Assembly (NCBI GenBank): GCA_030649335.1
Contig: JAUSLL010000119.1
Location: forward strand, 38,441 to 102,440
Origin: Parvibaculum sp.
GTDB lineage: Bacteria > Pseudomonadota > Alphaproteobacteria > Parvibaculales > Parvibaculaceae
DNA length: 64,000 nt
Reading direction: 5' to 3'
The first letter of the stretch is position 1, and every line of letters begins with the position of its first letter. Below, in pieces: positions 1 through 8,996 of this stretch. The notes below the pieces were generated by a model, which was not told the DNA's origin, did not search any database, and worked only from the letters and a program-made list of their open reading frames with translations. The translations under genes and the position numbers were made by a program.

Positions 1-163
1 GTTTTACGTTCGCATTTGTCGCCTGTCCGAGCGGCCGCCTGTCGTTCATCTGCACCATAGGCAGGCGGCAGAGAGACAGAGAGGGTGAGCATGACGAAAG
101 CGAGACACGCAACGAGGCGTGATGGTGTGACGCTGAAAAAATCGCGCAATGAGATGAACGGCA

Positions 164-1996
164 TCATGGTTTACCTGTACTGGGCGGCGCGGTGCGGTAG
201 GAGTTTGGATCATAGCCGGTGCCAGAACCGCCGCTGCGGATACCAGGGTCGGTGGGGTCCGGCGCGGAACGCTGAGGTGTTGGGGTCGACATGCGCAGGC
301 CCGGCAGGCATTTCTTTTTTGCGGCCGACCAATGCCATCCCATTTTGCACGGCTGCGGTGGTGTTTCGATTTCGGAGGGCACAGTCACATCAAGATTGCC
401 ATTCGGCTTGGGTGTCGAGATGGGCGCGTTGCTGACGCAATTCGCGCCTTGGCGGTTTGTGCCTTCCGGACACATGCATTGACCGACGCCCGCGCTATTC
501 TTGCCCCACGTCATTGTGCCCGGGCAGCTAGAACACTGGTTGGATGAGGCAACATATTCCGTTCCCTGAGGGCATGGGGTGCATTTCTGGCTCGTGGCGC
601 TTGCCCCAGAAGTTGCCGTTTCGCTCCAACTCATGCCAGCTGGGCATTTCGCTTTACATGTCTTCGTCGGGGCGTCCCAGAAATCCCAAGCCCTTGAGCA
701 GAGCGACGTGCAGGAAGCAGCCCCCGCCTTTGAAACGGACCCAGCGGGGCAAACGGTACAGATGCCATTGAGACTGTAAGTGTTCTCACCACAGGTCGAG
801 CAACTACCGAATTCGCCTTGAATGGCCCAGCCAGAACCCGGCTTGCAAAGCGGCTTGCAGCTTGCCGTTGCTGTGTCCCAAGCTTCACTTTCCTTACATT
901 TGGAAAAGCAGCTTGAAGAACCCGCAGCCGAGGTCTTACCCACCGGACATTTCTGGCAGCTGCCGACACTCGTTCCATATGCTGTGCTGGCATAAGTGTT
1001 GGCGCTACATTGCAGACATGCGGTCCCAATCATAATCGAGCCTGAAGCGCAGGCGGCGACGCATGTTTTGCCATTTGGCGACGCTTTTTGTCCCGCCGCG
1101 CAAGGCGTGCAGGTGCCGTCATTTCCCGGAATGGCGCTGGACGGGCAAGCCTTGCATTGACCGTTTTTGTATCCCAGCCCAGACGGGCAGCGACAGGCAA
1201 ATTTGGTACCGTCAGAGTTGCTCACTTGCACGCTTGGCTCAGGGCACCAACAACTCGAAAGATAATGTGGGCCACCCTGCTGATACTGCTGGCCTGGCAC
1301 CCAGCCGCCTTCGCAAGGATAAATAGTGACAGTACTTTCTTGCTCTTCCTGAATGCCAGGTGTGAGGCCCGTGCCTTGCACGAGTTCGCCCCAGCTGTAA
1401 AAGAAATTGCCAATGGCGTCGGTGCCGCTTTCCAGAATGCCTCCCGTGCAAGACAGCGTGTCTTCGACAATTTTGGCGAGTGTTTCGGCGATGCCGCTAT
1501 AGCGTACAGCGCAGGCGCAGCTCCAATTATTCGAGATGACATTCAAGCCAGGCGTCGAATTCATAAACGTTATGAGCCCCTTTGCACCTTCTTCACTTGC
1601 ATAGGAGGTCAGCTCGTTCTTAACGCTGTCGGGAAGGCCAAGCGCTGAGGCCAGAGCTGCCAATGCCGCTGCAATGGGTTTGCCAGCAACTCCGCCCAAC
1701 GCCGCTTCGCAGCTATTGCCATTGTTGTAGGCCCCCGTCGACGCCTCGATGATGACGACGGCCGCAACAACGGCAAGGAAAGACGGGTTTGTTAAGTCAC
1801 CCAGACATTGCCCGTGATCGGCAACGAAACTTGCCGCTTTGGCAACGTCACTTAGTCCAAAATCTGTTGCCAGCGCAACGCAGGCGTCGAGACCGGCCTG
1901 CGCTGGAGTGGGGGCTGCAATGGTCGCAGGAATGAGTGTTGCCAGAAAAAATGCAGCAAGCGTGACAAAACGAATGACCACGCGCGGCATTTTCAT
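164..1996 (-). CDS. Large secreted cysteine-rich repeat protein
   Basis: A 610-residue protein with an N-terminal signal peptide (hydrophobic stretch about residues 8-30, cleavage likely after PAQA). Residues about 35-225 are a mostly helical, Ala-rich region with scattered Cys. From about residue 230 to 545 there are many short Cys modules of the CPxG...C..CPAG type, resembling the ephrin-receptor-like or TNFR-like Cys modules of eukaryotic surface proteins. The C-terminal 65 residues are rich in Pro, Ser, Thr and Gly. The start ATG overlaps the stop of the upstream small secreted gene (ATGA) and has an AGGAG ribosome site, so translation is probably coupled. It is the last gene of a three-gene unit with an outer-membrane barrel. 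A surface or periplasmic role is inferred; no enzymatic motif was seen. Confidence 0.75.
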   Translation of the reverse strand: MKMPRVVIRFVTLAAFFLATLIPATIAAPTPAQAGLDACVALATDFGLSDVAKAASFVADHGQCLGDLTNPSFLAVVAAVVIIEASTGAYNNGNSCEAALGGVAGKPIAAALAALASALGLPDSVKNELTSYASEEGAKGLITFMNSTPGLNVISNNWSCACAVRYSGIAETLAKIVEDTLSCTGGILESGTDAIGNFFYSWGELVQGTGLTPGIQEEQESTVTIYPCEGGWVPGQQYQQGGPHYLSSCWCPEPSVQVSNSDGTKFACRCPSGLGYKNGQCKACPSSAIPGNDGTCTPCAAGQKASPNGKTCVAACASGSIMIGTACLQCSANTYASTAYGTSVGSCQKCPVGKTSAAGSSSCFSKCKESEAWDTATASCKPLCKPGSGWAIQGEFGSCSTCGENTYSLNGICTVCPAGSVSKAGAASCTSLCSRAWDFWDAPTKTCKAKCPAGMSWSETATSGASATSQKCTPCPQGTEYVASSNQCSSCPGTMTWGKNSAGVGQCMCPEGTNRQGANCVSNAPISTPKPNGNLDVTVPSEIETPPQPCKMGWHWSAAKKKCLPGLRMSTPTPQRSAPDPTDPGIRSGGSGTGYDPNSYRTAPPSTGKP

Positions 1997-2280
1997 CTAA
2001 ATCTCCTGCCGCCCGGTGCCTGGATGCTGAGGATTTCGATGAGTTGGCGCGGCGGTTCAATCACATCCTTATCGCCCGGCATGATCAGGGGCGCAGTATA
2101 TGAAAGTTTGGGCTGCGTCATGAGGATAGACTGGTGACGCATCATGCGTGCGAGATGCGGATTGATGCATTTTCCTGAAACCGTTTTCCCCTCACTGCAA
2201 TCCTTACCCGCAGCGGCCGTGCTGGCGGAGGTCGATGTGAGAAGCAATGCAAGCGACAGAGCGAAGAAAATGGGGCGCAT
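1993..2280 (-). CDS. Small secreted protein of unknown function
   Basis: About 95 residues. The start at MRPIFFALSLAL is chosen because a signal peptide begins there; a longer in-frame reading would add 16 charged residues in front of it. After the signal peptide (ending about STAAAG) there are only two Cys (CSEGKTVSGKC), which could form a small disulfide loop, then a basic His/Met/Arg stretch. It lies 11 bases after the barrel gene and overlaps the start of the Cys-rich gene by four bases, so the three are probably made together. I do not recognise a family. Confidence 0.6.
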   Translation of the reverse strand: MRPIFFALSLALLLTSTSASTAAAGKDCSEGKTVSGKCINPHLARMMRHQSILMTQPKLSYTAPLIMPGDKDVIEPPRQLIEILSIQAPGGRRFR

Positions 2281-2291
2281 GAACATCTCTC

Positions 2292-3554
2292 TCAAAACTG
2301 CCAACTGGTGCCGATGGTGGCTTGCCATGCATCGGTGTCAATTTCAGGAATGGCGGAGCCGGGTCCTAGCAACGTTTTGTCGGGGGTTTGATCCTGCTTC
2401 ATCCAGATGCGCGCGACGTCCAAGCTTAACGACAGCGCAGGGTTCAGAGCATATTGCCCCGTGACCCCCACCGACCATTTCGTTTTGGCCGACAGGAATT
2501 GCAAATCGGTCGGGCTCCAAGCGTTGTGGTCGCGATAGAGAAAGCCGAGCGTCGGCCCAATGATGTAATTCTCGCCGCTATAGGTCACATTGGAATCGAG
2601 CTGGATTACATTGCTGTTGGAGTTGAACGCTTCACTCACAAGCGAAGTTGTTCCAACGGGGAGGATCCTGTTTTTTTCAATATGCGAGAAGGACGCGTTG
2701 AGACGCGACGCTATCGCATCGTCCCACGCATAGGATAGGGCAAGCGTTGAGACGATGGTGCCACCACTTTGGTAATAGGGAGCGCCATTGACGGTTGTCT
2801 CAGTCTCCCCGGTATAGGAAAGCTGAGCCTGTGTTGTCAGACTATCGCCCTCATAGCCAATGCCGATATTGACGCTATAGGTGTCGCCTGGATCAAGATT
2901 GCCCAATGTGGCTCGGTCATATGAGCCGCGGTAGGTGTAGCCGATGCCGAGAGAAGCGAGCAAATTCTCTGTTAACGGAATATTTGCACCGACTGATGCG
3001 CCGCCATTAAAACCTTCACCATACGTGTCGGCCGCAACGATATCCGAATCGCTGCTGGTATTGGCCGCGCTCGACGAGCTTGAGTCACCCGTTGGCAAAT
3101 TTGTGCTGAGAGAGAGAAAGGGCTGGAAGCTGCTGAAGCCGGTATAGGACAAGCTGGTGCTAAGCGATGTGTCTGTCGTGCCTTTGGTGGAGGAACTCAC
3201 GCCATTATTTGACTGCCGCGAATAGACATAGCCCGAACGGATCTGGAGCTCGATGTTGAAGACATCTGCCGCCTGATGCGATAGCTGCAGCGCGATCGGG
3301 ACATAGACCTGACTGCCGCTGCCGTCTGTGGACGCGGGTGCGGCGGGATAACCCGAAGTGCTTTCCCAAGAATAATATTGAACCTGTGAACTGAACGAGG
3401 CGGCCCATTGACCGGAGGCCTCATCCGTTACGGCAATTGCAGACAAATCATCCGCTAGGGCCTGTCGGCCCATAGGCAAGCCTAGTGAAGCCGCCAACAA
3501 AAAGGCGACGCCCGTTCGGTGCGTCACACATCTTGAATATAAATGCTGCCGCAT
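2292..3554 (-). CDS. Outer-membrane beta-barrel protein
   Basis: About 420 residues from MRQHLYSR, preceded by a G-rich ribosome site; a GTG or ATG further upstream would spoil the signal peptide. A signal peptide ends near QALA. The mature part shows alternating hydrophobic/polar strands rich in Ser, Thr, Tyr and Gly, and the last residue is Phe (WQF), the usual end of outer-membrane barrels recognised by BamA. The pattern resembles transporter- or autotransporter-type barrels with no passenger. It heads the unit with the two secreted proteins and could secrete or anchor them, which is inference. Confidence 0.7.
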   Translation of the reverse strand: MRQHLYSRCVTHRTGVAFLLAASLGLPMGRQALADDLSAIAVTDEASGQWAASFSSQVQYYSWESTSGYPAAPASTDGSGSQVYVPIALQLSHQAADVFNIELQIRSGYVYSRQSNNGVSSSTKGTTDTSLSTSLSYTGFSSFQPFLSLSTNLPTGDSSSSSAANTSSDSDIVAADTYGEGFNGGASVGANIPLTENLLASLGIGYTYRGSYDRATLGNLDPGDTYSVNIGIGYEGDSLTTQAQLSYTGETETTVNGAPYYQSGGTIVSTLALSYAWDDAIASRLNASFSHIEKNRILPVGTTSLVSEAFNSNSNVIQLDSNVTYSGENYIIGPTLGFLYRDHNAWSPTDLQFLSAKTKWSVGVTGQYALNPALSLSLDVARIWMKQDQTPDKTLLGPGSAIPEIDTDAWQATIGTSWQF

Positions 3555-3858
3555 AACCCCCCCGGGAAAAGCAGGCACCTGTGGCTCGCATCGGAATTTC
3601 AAAAATTGCCGATTGACCTTCGCTAATCTATCCCAAGCAAAAAGAAATGCTATTTGATTTTATGGGCTGTTTCTGACGAGCTTCCCGGACCTGAAGCCAT
3701 AAGAGATGCAAAGGTCCAAATTTGTGCCCACGGGCGGGCAAGGGGGGGGGTATATGATGGCTATCGGCCCGGCAACCGCTTCCCGTCTTCTGTTTTGTGC
3801 CGCGCGGGGCCGGCCCGGCGGGCCAATAAGGCACCTGCGAGGTTACGGCTTTGCTCCT
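3555..3858. other. Intergenic region between barrel gene and trxC
   Basis: No gene seen. The part near 3600-3670 is AT-rich and probably holds the promoter of the minus-strand barrel operon, though no clean -35/-10 pair stands out. Around 3739-3750 there is a G-run, and 3800-3822 is a very GC-rich stretch able to fold (GGCCCG/CGGGCC), possibly the end of the trxC transcript, but without a T-run. Confidence 0.4.
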
Positions 3859-4299
3859 TCACGTTGGAAGGTTTTGTTCAATCCACTGCTTCAGCATAGG
3901 TGCGCTCATCGCGCCGCTGTGACGAGCAATTTCCTTGTTGCCGCGCATTAAGATCAGAGTTGGGATTGCCCGAATGCCAAATTTGGCGGCAATGTCCTGA
4001 TTGGCTTCAGTGTCCAGTTTGCCAAAGCGCAGGCGAGGTTCGAATTCGGCCGCTGCCGCCTCGAAGACAGGGGCCATCGCGCGGCATGGGCCGCACCAGG
4101 AAGCCCAGCAATCAATGAGTAGTGGTAAGTCTTCGGAGCGTGCATGTTTTTCGAAGTTCGCGGTCGTAAGCGTCACCGGATGGCCCGTAAAAAGGGCTGA
4201 CTTGCACTTGCCGCAAACCGGATGAGCGCTCAAGCGATCTTCCGGCAGGCGGTTCGTTGCGTCGCATTGAGGGCAGGTAATATGAAGCGTCTTGGGCAT
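3859..4299 (-). CDS. trxC: Thioredoxin 2 (zinc-binding type)
   Basis: About 146 residues from MPKTLHITCPQC. The N-terminal 30 residues carry two CxxC pairs (CPQC and CGKC), the zinc knuckle typical of TrxC. The thioredoxin fold follows with the active site WCGPC at about residue 65 and the cis-Pro motif AIPT near residue 110. It reduces disulfides in the cytoplasm and is usually linked to oxidative stress. Length agrees with E. coli TrxC (139). It stands alone between the secreted-protein operon and a degraded region. Confidence 0.93.
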   Translation of the reverse strand: MPKTLHITCPQCDATNRLPEDRLSAHPVCGKCKSALFTGHPVTLTTANFEKHARSEDLPLLIDCWASWCGPCRAMAPVFEAAAAEFEPRLRFGKLDTEANQDIAAKFGIRAIPTLILMRGNKEIARHSGAMSAPMLKQWIEQNLPT

Positions 4300-4405
4300 T
4301 TGATCCTCATCAGGTCGAGACATTTGACGCTAATATGACGTTGCCGATTGTCCACCCCATCCCGACTGAGTTGGCGGATTGCTGGGTGCGAACATCACGC
4401 AGTCG

Positions 4406-4575
4406 TTCCCTGTTATCGGCTAGAAATTCCCTGATCCCCTAGTAAATATTCCCTGTTACTGTAGTAAGGGAATTGCAGGCTAAGTATTTGAATTTACGCC
4501 GACATTCAGGTATATTTGATGCTTCTGATGCCGTATTTCAGAGAAGTTCCCTGTATTTTCCCTGTTAACAGGGAA
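4406..4575. repeat. Cluster of TTCCCTGTTA-type short repeats
   Basis: At least five copies of TTCCCTGTTA or close variants occur at 4406-4415, 4427-4434, 4449-4458, 4547-4555 and 4558-4567. Reverse-orientation partners follow some of them (GGGAATT at 4468-4474). The last is a perfect 18-bp palindrome, TTCCCTGTTAACAGGGAA, at 4558-4575. Related copies recur at 25213 and 25774-25804. I recall similar TTCCCTG repeats in degraded mobile-element regions of Rhizobiales, but the function is unknown. Confidence 0.6.
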
Positions 4576-4861
4576 TTTTGGGTGAGGCGGGGCGTCTTAG
4601 GACTGCGCACACCACCAATCTACACCCTTATATCTAGGCATATTATCTACATTCAGAATGTATCAAACTTTTCCGTTGGTTAGCGGGTGGTTGTGCGTCG
4701 TATTTGCGTCTCTGGCGGACTAGAGAGAGGGCAATACGGCCCCTTAAATGCCTTTATCTCTGATGGCCTCAAAAGAAGACCTCTTCACGGAAATGAGCAT
4801 CCTTAGTGCATCAGATTTGTATCTTTGAAATTCATCAGTTTGCAGATGACTGATCGCTCAG

Positions 4862-5260
4862 GATGACTTCAGCGCAAACCCAGAAGGCTTGGCGCGTGAG
4901 ATCCATGTGCAATTGCCCGGGCGCTTGATATTGAGGAAATCTGTGAAGAGCGTCTGAGCAAAATCGAAGGTGCCTTAATCACGACGCCTGAAAAAATCTT
5001 TGGGTCCATTCTCGTTAACGCAAACTCCTCTTTCAAACTCGCCGCTTCACGGTTGGTCACGAGCTCTGTCACTTTCTGGATCCGTCATGTCACGCGACAG
5101 TGCCAACGAGTTCCAGTGTGCAAAAGTCGGCTTCGTCATTCCTGAGTATATGGTTTGCCATATGAAGCAAGAGAACGAGGCAGATCGTTTTGCTGTCGAG
5201 CTACTCGCGCCTGAAGCTCGTATGGTTGCTTTTCTCAAGCAGGCCCCCGATTTGGAACAA
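4862..5260 (+). pseudogene. Frameshifted ImmA/IrrE-family metallopeptidase remnant
   Basis: Pieces of one ImmA/IrrE-like protein lie in order but in different frames. They are an N-terminal piece NPEGLAREIHVQL (from 4862, frame 2), then KIEGALITTPEKIFGSILVN (about 4960-5022, frame 1), then RRFTVGHELCHFLDP with the zinc motif HELCH at 5058-5072 (frame 3), then ENEADRFAVELLAPEA with the third ligand Glu (from 5171, frame 2). At least three frameshifts are needed, so it is dead. These peptidases usually cleave repressors of mobile elements or act with XRE antitoxins, so the remnant points to an old mobile element here. Confidence 0.75.
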
Positions 5261-5977
5261 TCACGCGCTACCGGCCACTCCTGCGAGGAGCGGCAATGAG
5301 ATTAGCGATTGGTATGAGGTCCGCGAGACAAGCTGGCTTAGCAATCCCCCTCGCAGTTTAGTTTGTACAAAGACACTGTATCAGCGAGACGGTTACGCCA
5401 TGACGCTTATGCATGCGGATATACTGCCGAGCCCACTAATCGTTAGCTAACGAAATTTGTGACGCACGGAATTAGCCGCCGCCGAGAGAGTGCGCGGTAA
5501 GCGCCTCTGGTCATTTCTTTGTCAGGGACTCATAATTCCTAGTTATCGATAGGTGTTCAACGTAAGTATCTGCGAGGTAGAATTGAGGCTTAGTCAAAGG
5601 AGGGTTTGGTCTCGTCAAATTGACTAATAAAAGAAGTTGAGAACCAAATCCCGGCGTCTAAGGCCCGGCTGAGCGACACGCAAACACTATCGCCAAAGAT
5701 AAGATCGGGATTGTCGTTGATCGACTTCGTGGCGAAAGCAGCATAGTCGAGTTGCTCCGCTATATGGCTTAGCGCGGCGCTGACCATCATCTGAAATCCG
5801 ATCAGCTTACATACTATCGATATCTGGTTTCAGCGATTTCTTCGAGCAAGCCAGCACGGTAGCCTGTTCTTTCAAATGACGATCTGCGAGCTCCCGCACG
5901 TTCGGTGGCCAACGCGTCTGCTCTCGTTAGACTATCGGATCGCGGGCCTGACTAATTTGCGCTTCAGAAAACCCGTG
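5261..5977. other. Degraded intergenic stretch, no gene recognised
   Basis: Only short open frames occur, and none has a convincing family match or ribosome site. A minus-strand frame of 66 codons at 5590-5790 was not recognised. A motif at 5535-5553 (ATTCCTA, 8-base spacer, TAGG) resembles the perfect inverted repeat at 15799-15822. The stretch separates the peptidase remnant from the promoter of the hydroxylase operon. Confidence 0.5.
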
Positions 5978-6032
5978 TTGACAAACTGCAACCGGCGGGC
6001 TTATGTAGGCTTTGATGATGATCATCATCAAA
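5978..6032 (+). promoter_or_regulatory. Sigma70-like promoter with 22-bp palindromic operator
   Basis: TTGACA (5978-5983), a 17-base spacer and TTATGT (6001-6006) form a near-consensus promoter. Four bases after the -10 box lies a perfect 22-bp palindrome at 6011-6032, half-site TTTGATGATGA, exactly where transcription would begin. A repressor bound there would block initiation. The first gene starts at 6079 after a GGAGAAAG ribosome site. The regulator is not identified; the TetR gene at 14715-15311 is a candidate. Confidence 0.75.
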
Positions 6033-6078
6033 ATAGATTTTTTGATTTACCCGTTGCTGCCGAACACGGAGAAAGCCA

Positions 6079-6603
6079 ATGCAGAGTGAACAATCCGCAA
6101 GTGCTGAGATGCAGATCTCAATCTCGGTGGACGGTGCCTTACGTAAGCTTGATGTCGAACCGAGAATGCTGCTCGTTCAGGCACTCCGGGAGAAATTGAA
6201 GGTCACGGGCCCTCACATCGGATGCGAGTCCGGCCGCTGCGGCGCATGTGCCGTGATTGTGGACGGGCATGCTGTGAAGGCTTGCATGATGCTGGCAGTG
6301 CAAGCCGACGGAAAATCCGTCATCACCGCTGCAAGCTTGAGCGACAACAAGCTCGGGAAAGTTCTGCAGAACAAATTCCATGAACATCACGCATTGCAAT
6401 GCGGCTACTGCACGCCCGGCATGCTCAGCGCTGCGGTTGACCTCTTAGCCAACAACGCCCGACCAAATGAAGAAGACGTGCGTCAGGCACTTCGCGGAAA
6501 CCTGTGCCGGTGCACCGGATATCAGCACATTGTCGACGCCGTGCTTGATGCCGCCACTTCACTAAACACGGCGGATAGCCGCGAACATGGAGTTGAGTCA
6601 TGA
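6079..6603 (+). CDS. Molybdenum hydroxylase iron-sulfur small subunit (CoxS-like)
   Basis: 174 residues with two [2Fe-2S] motifs: a plant-type ferredoxin cluster (GCESGRCGAC, about residues 53-62) and the alpha-helical cluster (CGYC about residue 115 and CRCTGYQ about residue 150). This is the electron-transfer subunit of the xanthine dehydrogenase/CO dehydrogenase family and passes electrons from the Mo centre to FAD. It is first in its operon, behind the 5978 promoter, and overlaps the large subunit by four bases (ATGA). The substrate of the enzyme cannot be told from this subunit. Confidence 0.93.
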   Translation: MQSEQSASAEMQISISVDGALRKLDVEPRMLLVQALREKLKVTGPHIGCESGRCGACAVIVDGHAVKACMMLAVQADGKSVITAASLSDNKLGKVLQNKFHEHHALQCGYCTPGMLSAAVDLLANNARPNEEDVRQALRGNLCRCTGYQHIVDAVLDAATSLNTADSREHGVES

Positions 6604-8996
6604 GCGCCATTTCCGAAAGCTCCGCTGCCTCAACAGACACAGGCAAAGAGACAACGTGGATTGGAAGACCGCTTCCCAGAATGGAAGACCAGAGATTTCT
6701 GGTCGGTAAGGGGAGATATGTCGATGACATCGTGCTGCCAAATCAGCTCTTTGCTGCATTTGTTCGAAGCCCGCACGGGCATGCGCGTGTTTCGAAGCTC
6801 GATCTGTCGAAGGCAAGGAGCGCAAGCGGCGTCGTTGCGGCATATGGCGGATCAGACATTCAGGGCCTGAAGGACGTTCCCCCCAATTGGGTCTTGCCGG
6901 GATCCCACGTCAAAGGGCGTCCTCCGTTGGTGCGGGAAACGGTGCGGCATGTGGGTGAGGCCGTCGCCGTCATTATCGCGGAAACGCAAGCCGAGGCAGT
7001 AGACGCGGCAGCTTTGGTCGATGTGACTTACGAGGTTTATCCCGCGCTGATCGATCAAAATTTGGCGTTGGAAGAGGGTGCCCCTCGTGTCCATGCCGAC
7101 ATAAAAAACAACACGGCAACGATCATGCCTGCGGGTGCCGGTGGGTTTGATGCCGCCGCCGCCGAGGCGTATCTGAACATCAAACTGACCGTGAAAAATC
7201 AAAGGCTCATTCCCTTTCCGATTGAGCCACGGGCGGTCAATGCGGATTTCGATGCGGCAACCAGTCGGCTCACGTTCTATTCGAGCAATCAAATACCGCA
7301 CATGTTGCGCCGAATGCTTGCAGCGGCGCTTGAGTTCCCTGAGCATAAATTGAGGGTCATTTCTCCCGACGTGGGAGGTGGCTTTGGTCCGAAAATGCAC
7401 TTCTATCCTGAAGAGCTCCTCCTTGCCTGGCTCACAACCCAATTGGCTCGTCCGGTAAAATGGACCGAGACGCGATCTGAAAACAATGTGGCGACAACAC
7501 ACGGTCGCGATCACAATATGGTGGCCGATATCGCGGCGGACGCCGACGGAAAAATTCTCGCATTGAGAGTAAGAGGTGTGGCCAATATCGGCGCATATCT
7601 CTCGTCGATGGGAACCGGTGTTCCGACAATCAATGTCGCTCTGTTTCTTCTCGGTGTTTATGCGATCCCCGTTTCTGAAGCCCTGATCACATGCGTGTAC
7701 ACAAACACCACGCCGGTTGATGCCTATCGTGGAGCGGGACGCCCGGAGGCGGCCTATCTGATTGAGCGGGCAATTGATCGTGTCGCACTTGAGCTGGGGC
7801 TGGACCCCGCTGAAGTGCGTTTTCGAAATTTCATTCAGCCGGAACAACTCCCCTATCGGCAAGGCGTGGGTACGAAGATTGACAGCGGACAATTTGCAAA
7901 TACGCTCAATCTTGCTCTCGAAAAAATAAACTACAAAGCGCTGCGCAGGGAACAAGAAGCAGCGCGAGCTGAGGGTCGCCTTTTTGGCGTCGGCGTAAGC
8001 AATTACACCGAGACTTGCGCCATGGGTTTCGGTCCTCTGCTCGGCGCCATCGGCTTCGACAGAGGCGGATATGAAAGCGCGCTGGTCCGCGTTCACCCCG
8101 ACGGGCATGTCTCGGTATTCTCTGGGTCCCATAGCCACGGTCAGGGGCACGTCACGACGTTCGCGCAGATCGCTGCGGATTCATTGGGGATCACGCCGGA
8201 TGAAATCGAAGTCATTCAAGGAGATACGGATCAGGTTCCATTTGGAACGGGAACATTCAATTCCCGGTCAGTAGCGGTTGGTGGCAGCGCCATAAAAATT
8301 GCTGCTGACCGGATTGCGCAGAAAATGAAAAAGATTGCGGGTCATCTCCTGCAATCATCACCAGAGAAAATTTTCGTCTCTCAGGGCGTGTTCGGGACAG
8401 AAGACGGGCAAGCAACAATAAGGGCTCGCGACGTCGCAAAAGCTGCCTGGACCGGTCACAATATTCCGTATGATTTTGGCATCGGGCTCGAAGAAACTGA
8501 ATTCTATCACCCCGTCGATATGTCCTCTCCCTATGGTGCGCATATCGCCGTCGTAGAGATCGACCGCGAGACCGGTGAAGTTGACCTGAAGCGTTACCTC
8601 GCCGTGGATGATTGCGGCGTGATCATCAACCCGCTTCTGGCGCGCGGTCAGGTGCATGGCGGCTTGGCGCAGGGCATCGGGCAGGCACTATACGAAACGG
8701 CCGCGCTGGATTCCGATGGCCGCCCGACCGCTGAGCCGTCAATTCCTCGCTCGGACATGCTTCCGCGGTTCGAAACCGATCATACGATCTCGCCGTCAAA
8801 CACAAACCCTCTGGGGGCCAAAGGCATTGGCGAAGCGGGAGCTGTGGGCGCACCGCCAGCTATTGCCAATGCGATCATCGATGCTCTGTGGCCGCTCGGT
8901 GTGAAGGAAGTGGATATGCCTTTCACACCCGAGCGTGTGCTGAACGCGATCGAAGAAGCTGTTGGCCGTGATGCGAAGAAGGTAGCCGCACAATGA
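6600..8996 (+). CDS. Molybdenum hydroxylase large subunit (CoxL form II-like)
   Basis: 798 residues, normal for the molybdopterin-binding subunit of the xanthine oxidase family. The motif AYRGAGR (about residues 375-381) is that of form II CoxL-like hydroxylases; true CO dehydrogenase has AYxCSFR with Cys. The catalytic Glu is expected in KGIGEAGAVGAP near residue 741, and VGGGFGPK near residue 260 fits the Mo-cofactor region. The complex would hydroxylate a ring or aldehyde carbon with oxygen from water. CoA-transferase, hydratase and fumarylacetoacetase homologues downstream suggest the product enters a CoA- or diketone-type route, so a heterocycle or cyclic acid or ketone is more likely than CO. 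Confidence 0.9.
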   Translation: MSAISESSAASTDTGKETTWIGRPLPRMEDQRFLVGKGRYVDDIVLPNQLFAAFVRSPHGHARVSKLDLSKARSASGVVAAYGGSDIQGLKDVPPNWVLPGSHVKGRPPLVRETVRHVGEAVAVIIAETQAEAVDAAALVDVTYEVYPALIDQNLALEEGAPRVHADIKNNTATIMPAGAGGFDAAAAEAYLNIKLTVKNQRLIPFPIEPRAVNADFDAATSRLTFYSSNQIPHMLRRMLAAALEFPEHKLRVISPDVGGGFGPKMHFYPEELLLAWLTTQLARPVKWTETRSENNVATTHGRDHNMVADIAADADGKILALRVRGVANIGAYLSSMGTGVPTINVALFLLGVYAIPVSEALITCVYTNTTPVDAYRGAGRPEAAYLIERAIDRVALELGLDPAEVRFRNFIQPEQLPYRQGVGTKIDSGQFANTLNLALEKINYKALRREQEAARAEGRLFGVGVSNYTETCAMGFGPLLGAIGFDRGGYESALVRVHPDGHVSVFSGSHSHGQGHVTTFAQIAADSLGITPDEIEVIQGDTDQVPFGTGTFNSRSVAVGGSAIKIAADRIAQKMKKIAGHLLQSSPEKIFVSQGVFGTEDGQATIRARDVAKAAWTGHNIPYDFGIGLEETEFYHPVDMSSPYGAHIAVVEIDRETGEVDLKRYLAVDDCGVIINPLLARGQVHGGLAQGIGQALYETAALDSDGRPTAEPSIPRSDMLPRFETDHTISPSNTNPLGAKGIGEAGAVGAPPAIANAIIDALWPLGVKEVDMPFTPERVLNAIEEAVGRDAKKVAAQ

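Noticed and set aside
1..163. Possible gene at the left edge
   Set aside because: Open frames there are short and overlap the end of the Cys-rich gene on the opposite strand; nothing recognisable.
4406..4575. CRISPR array
   Set aside because: The repeats are short (about 10 bases), irregularly spaced and partly palindromic; no cas genes are present.
6852..8150. 432-codon open frame on the minus strand
   Set aside because: Lies fully inside the molybdenum hydroxylase large subunit, has no family pattern, and is a by-product of codon bias.
6600..8996. Carbon monoxide dehydrogenase (coxL form I)
   Set aside because: The active-site loop is AYRGAGR, not the Cys-containing AYxCSFR of true CO dehydrogenase, and the neighbours are not cox accessory genes.
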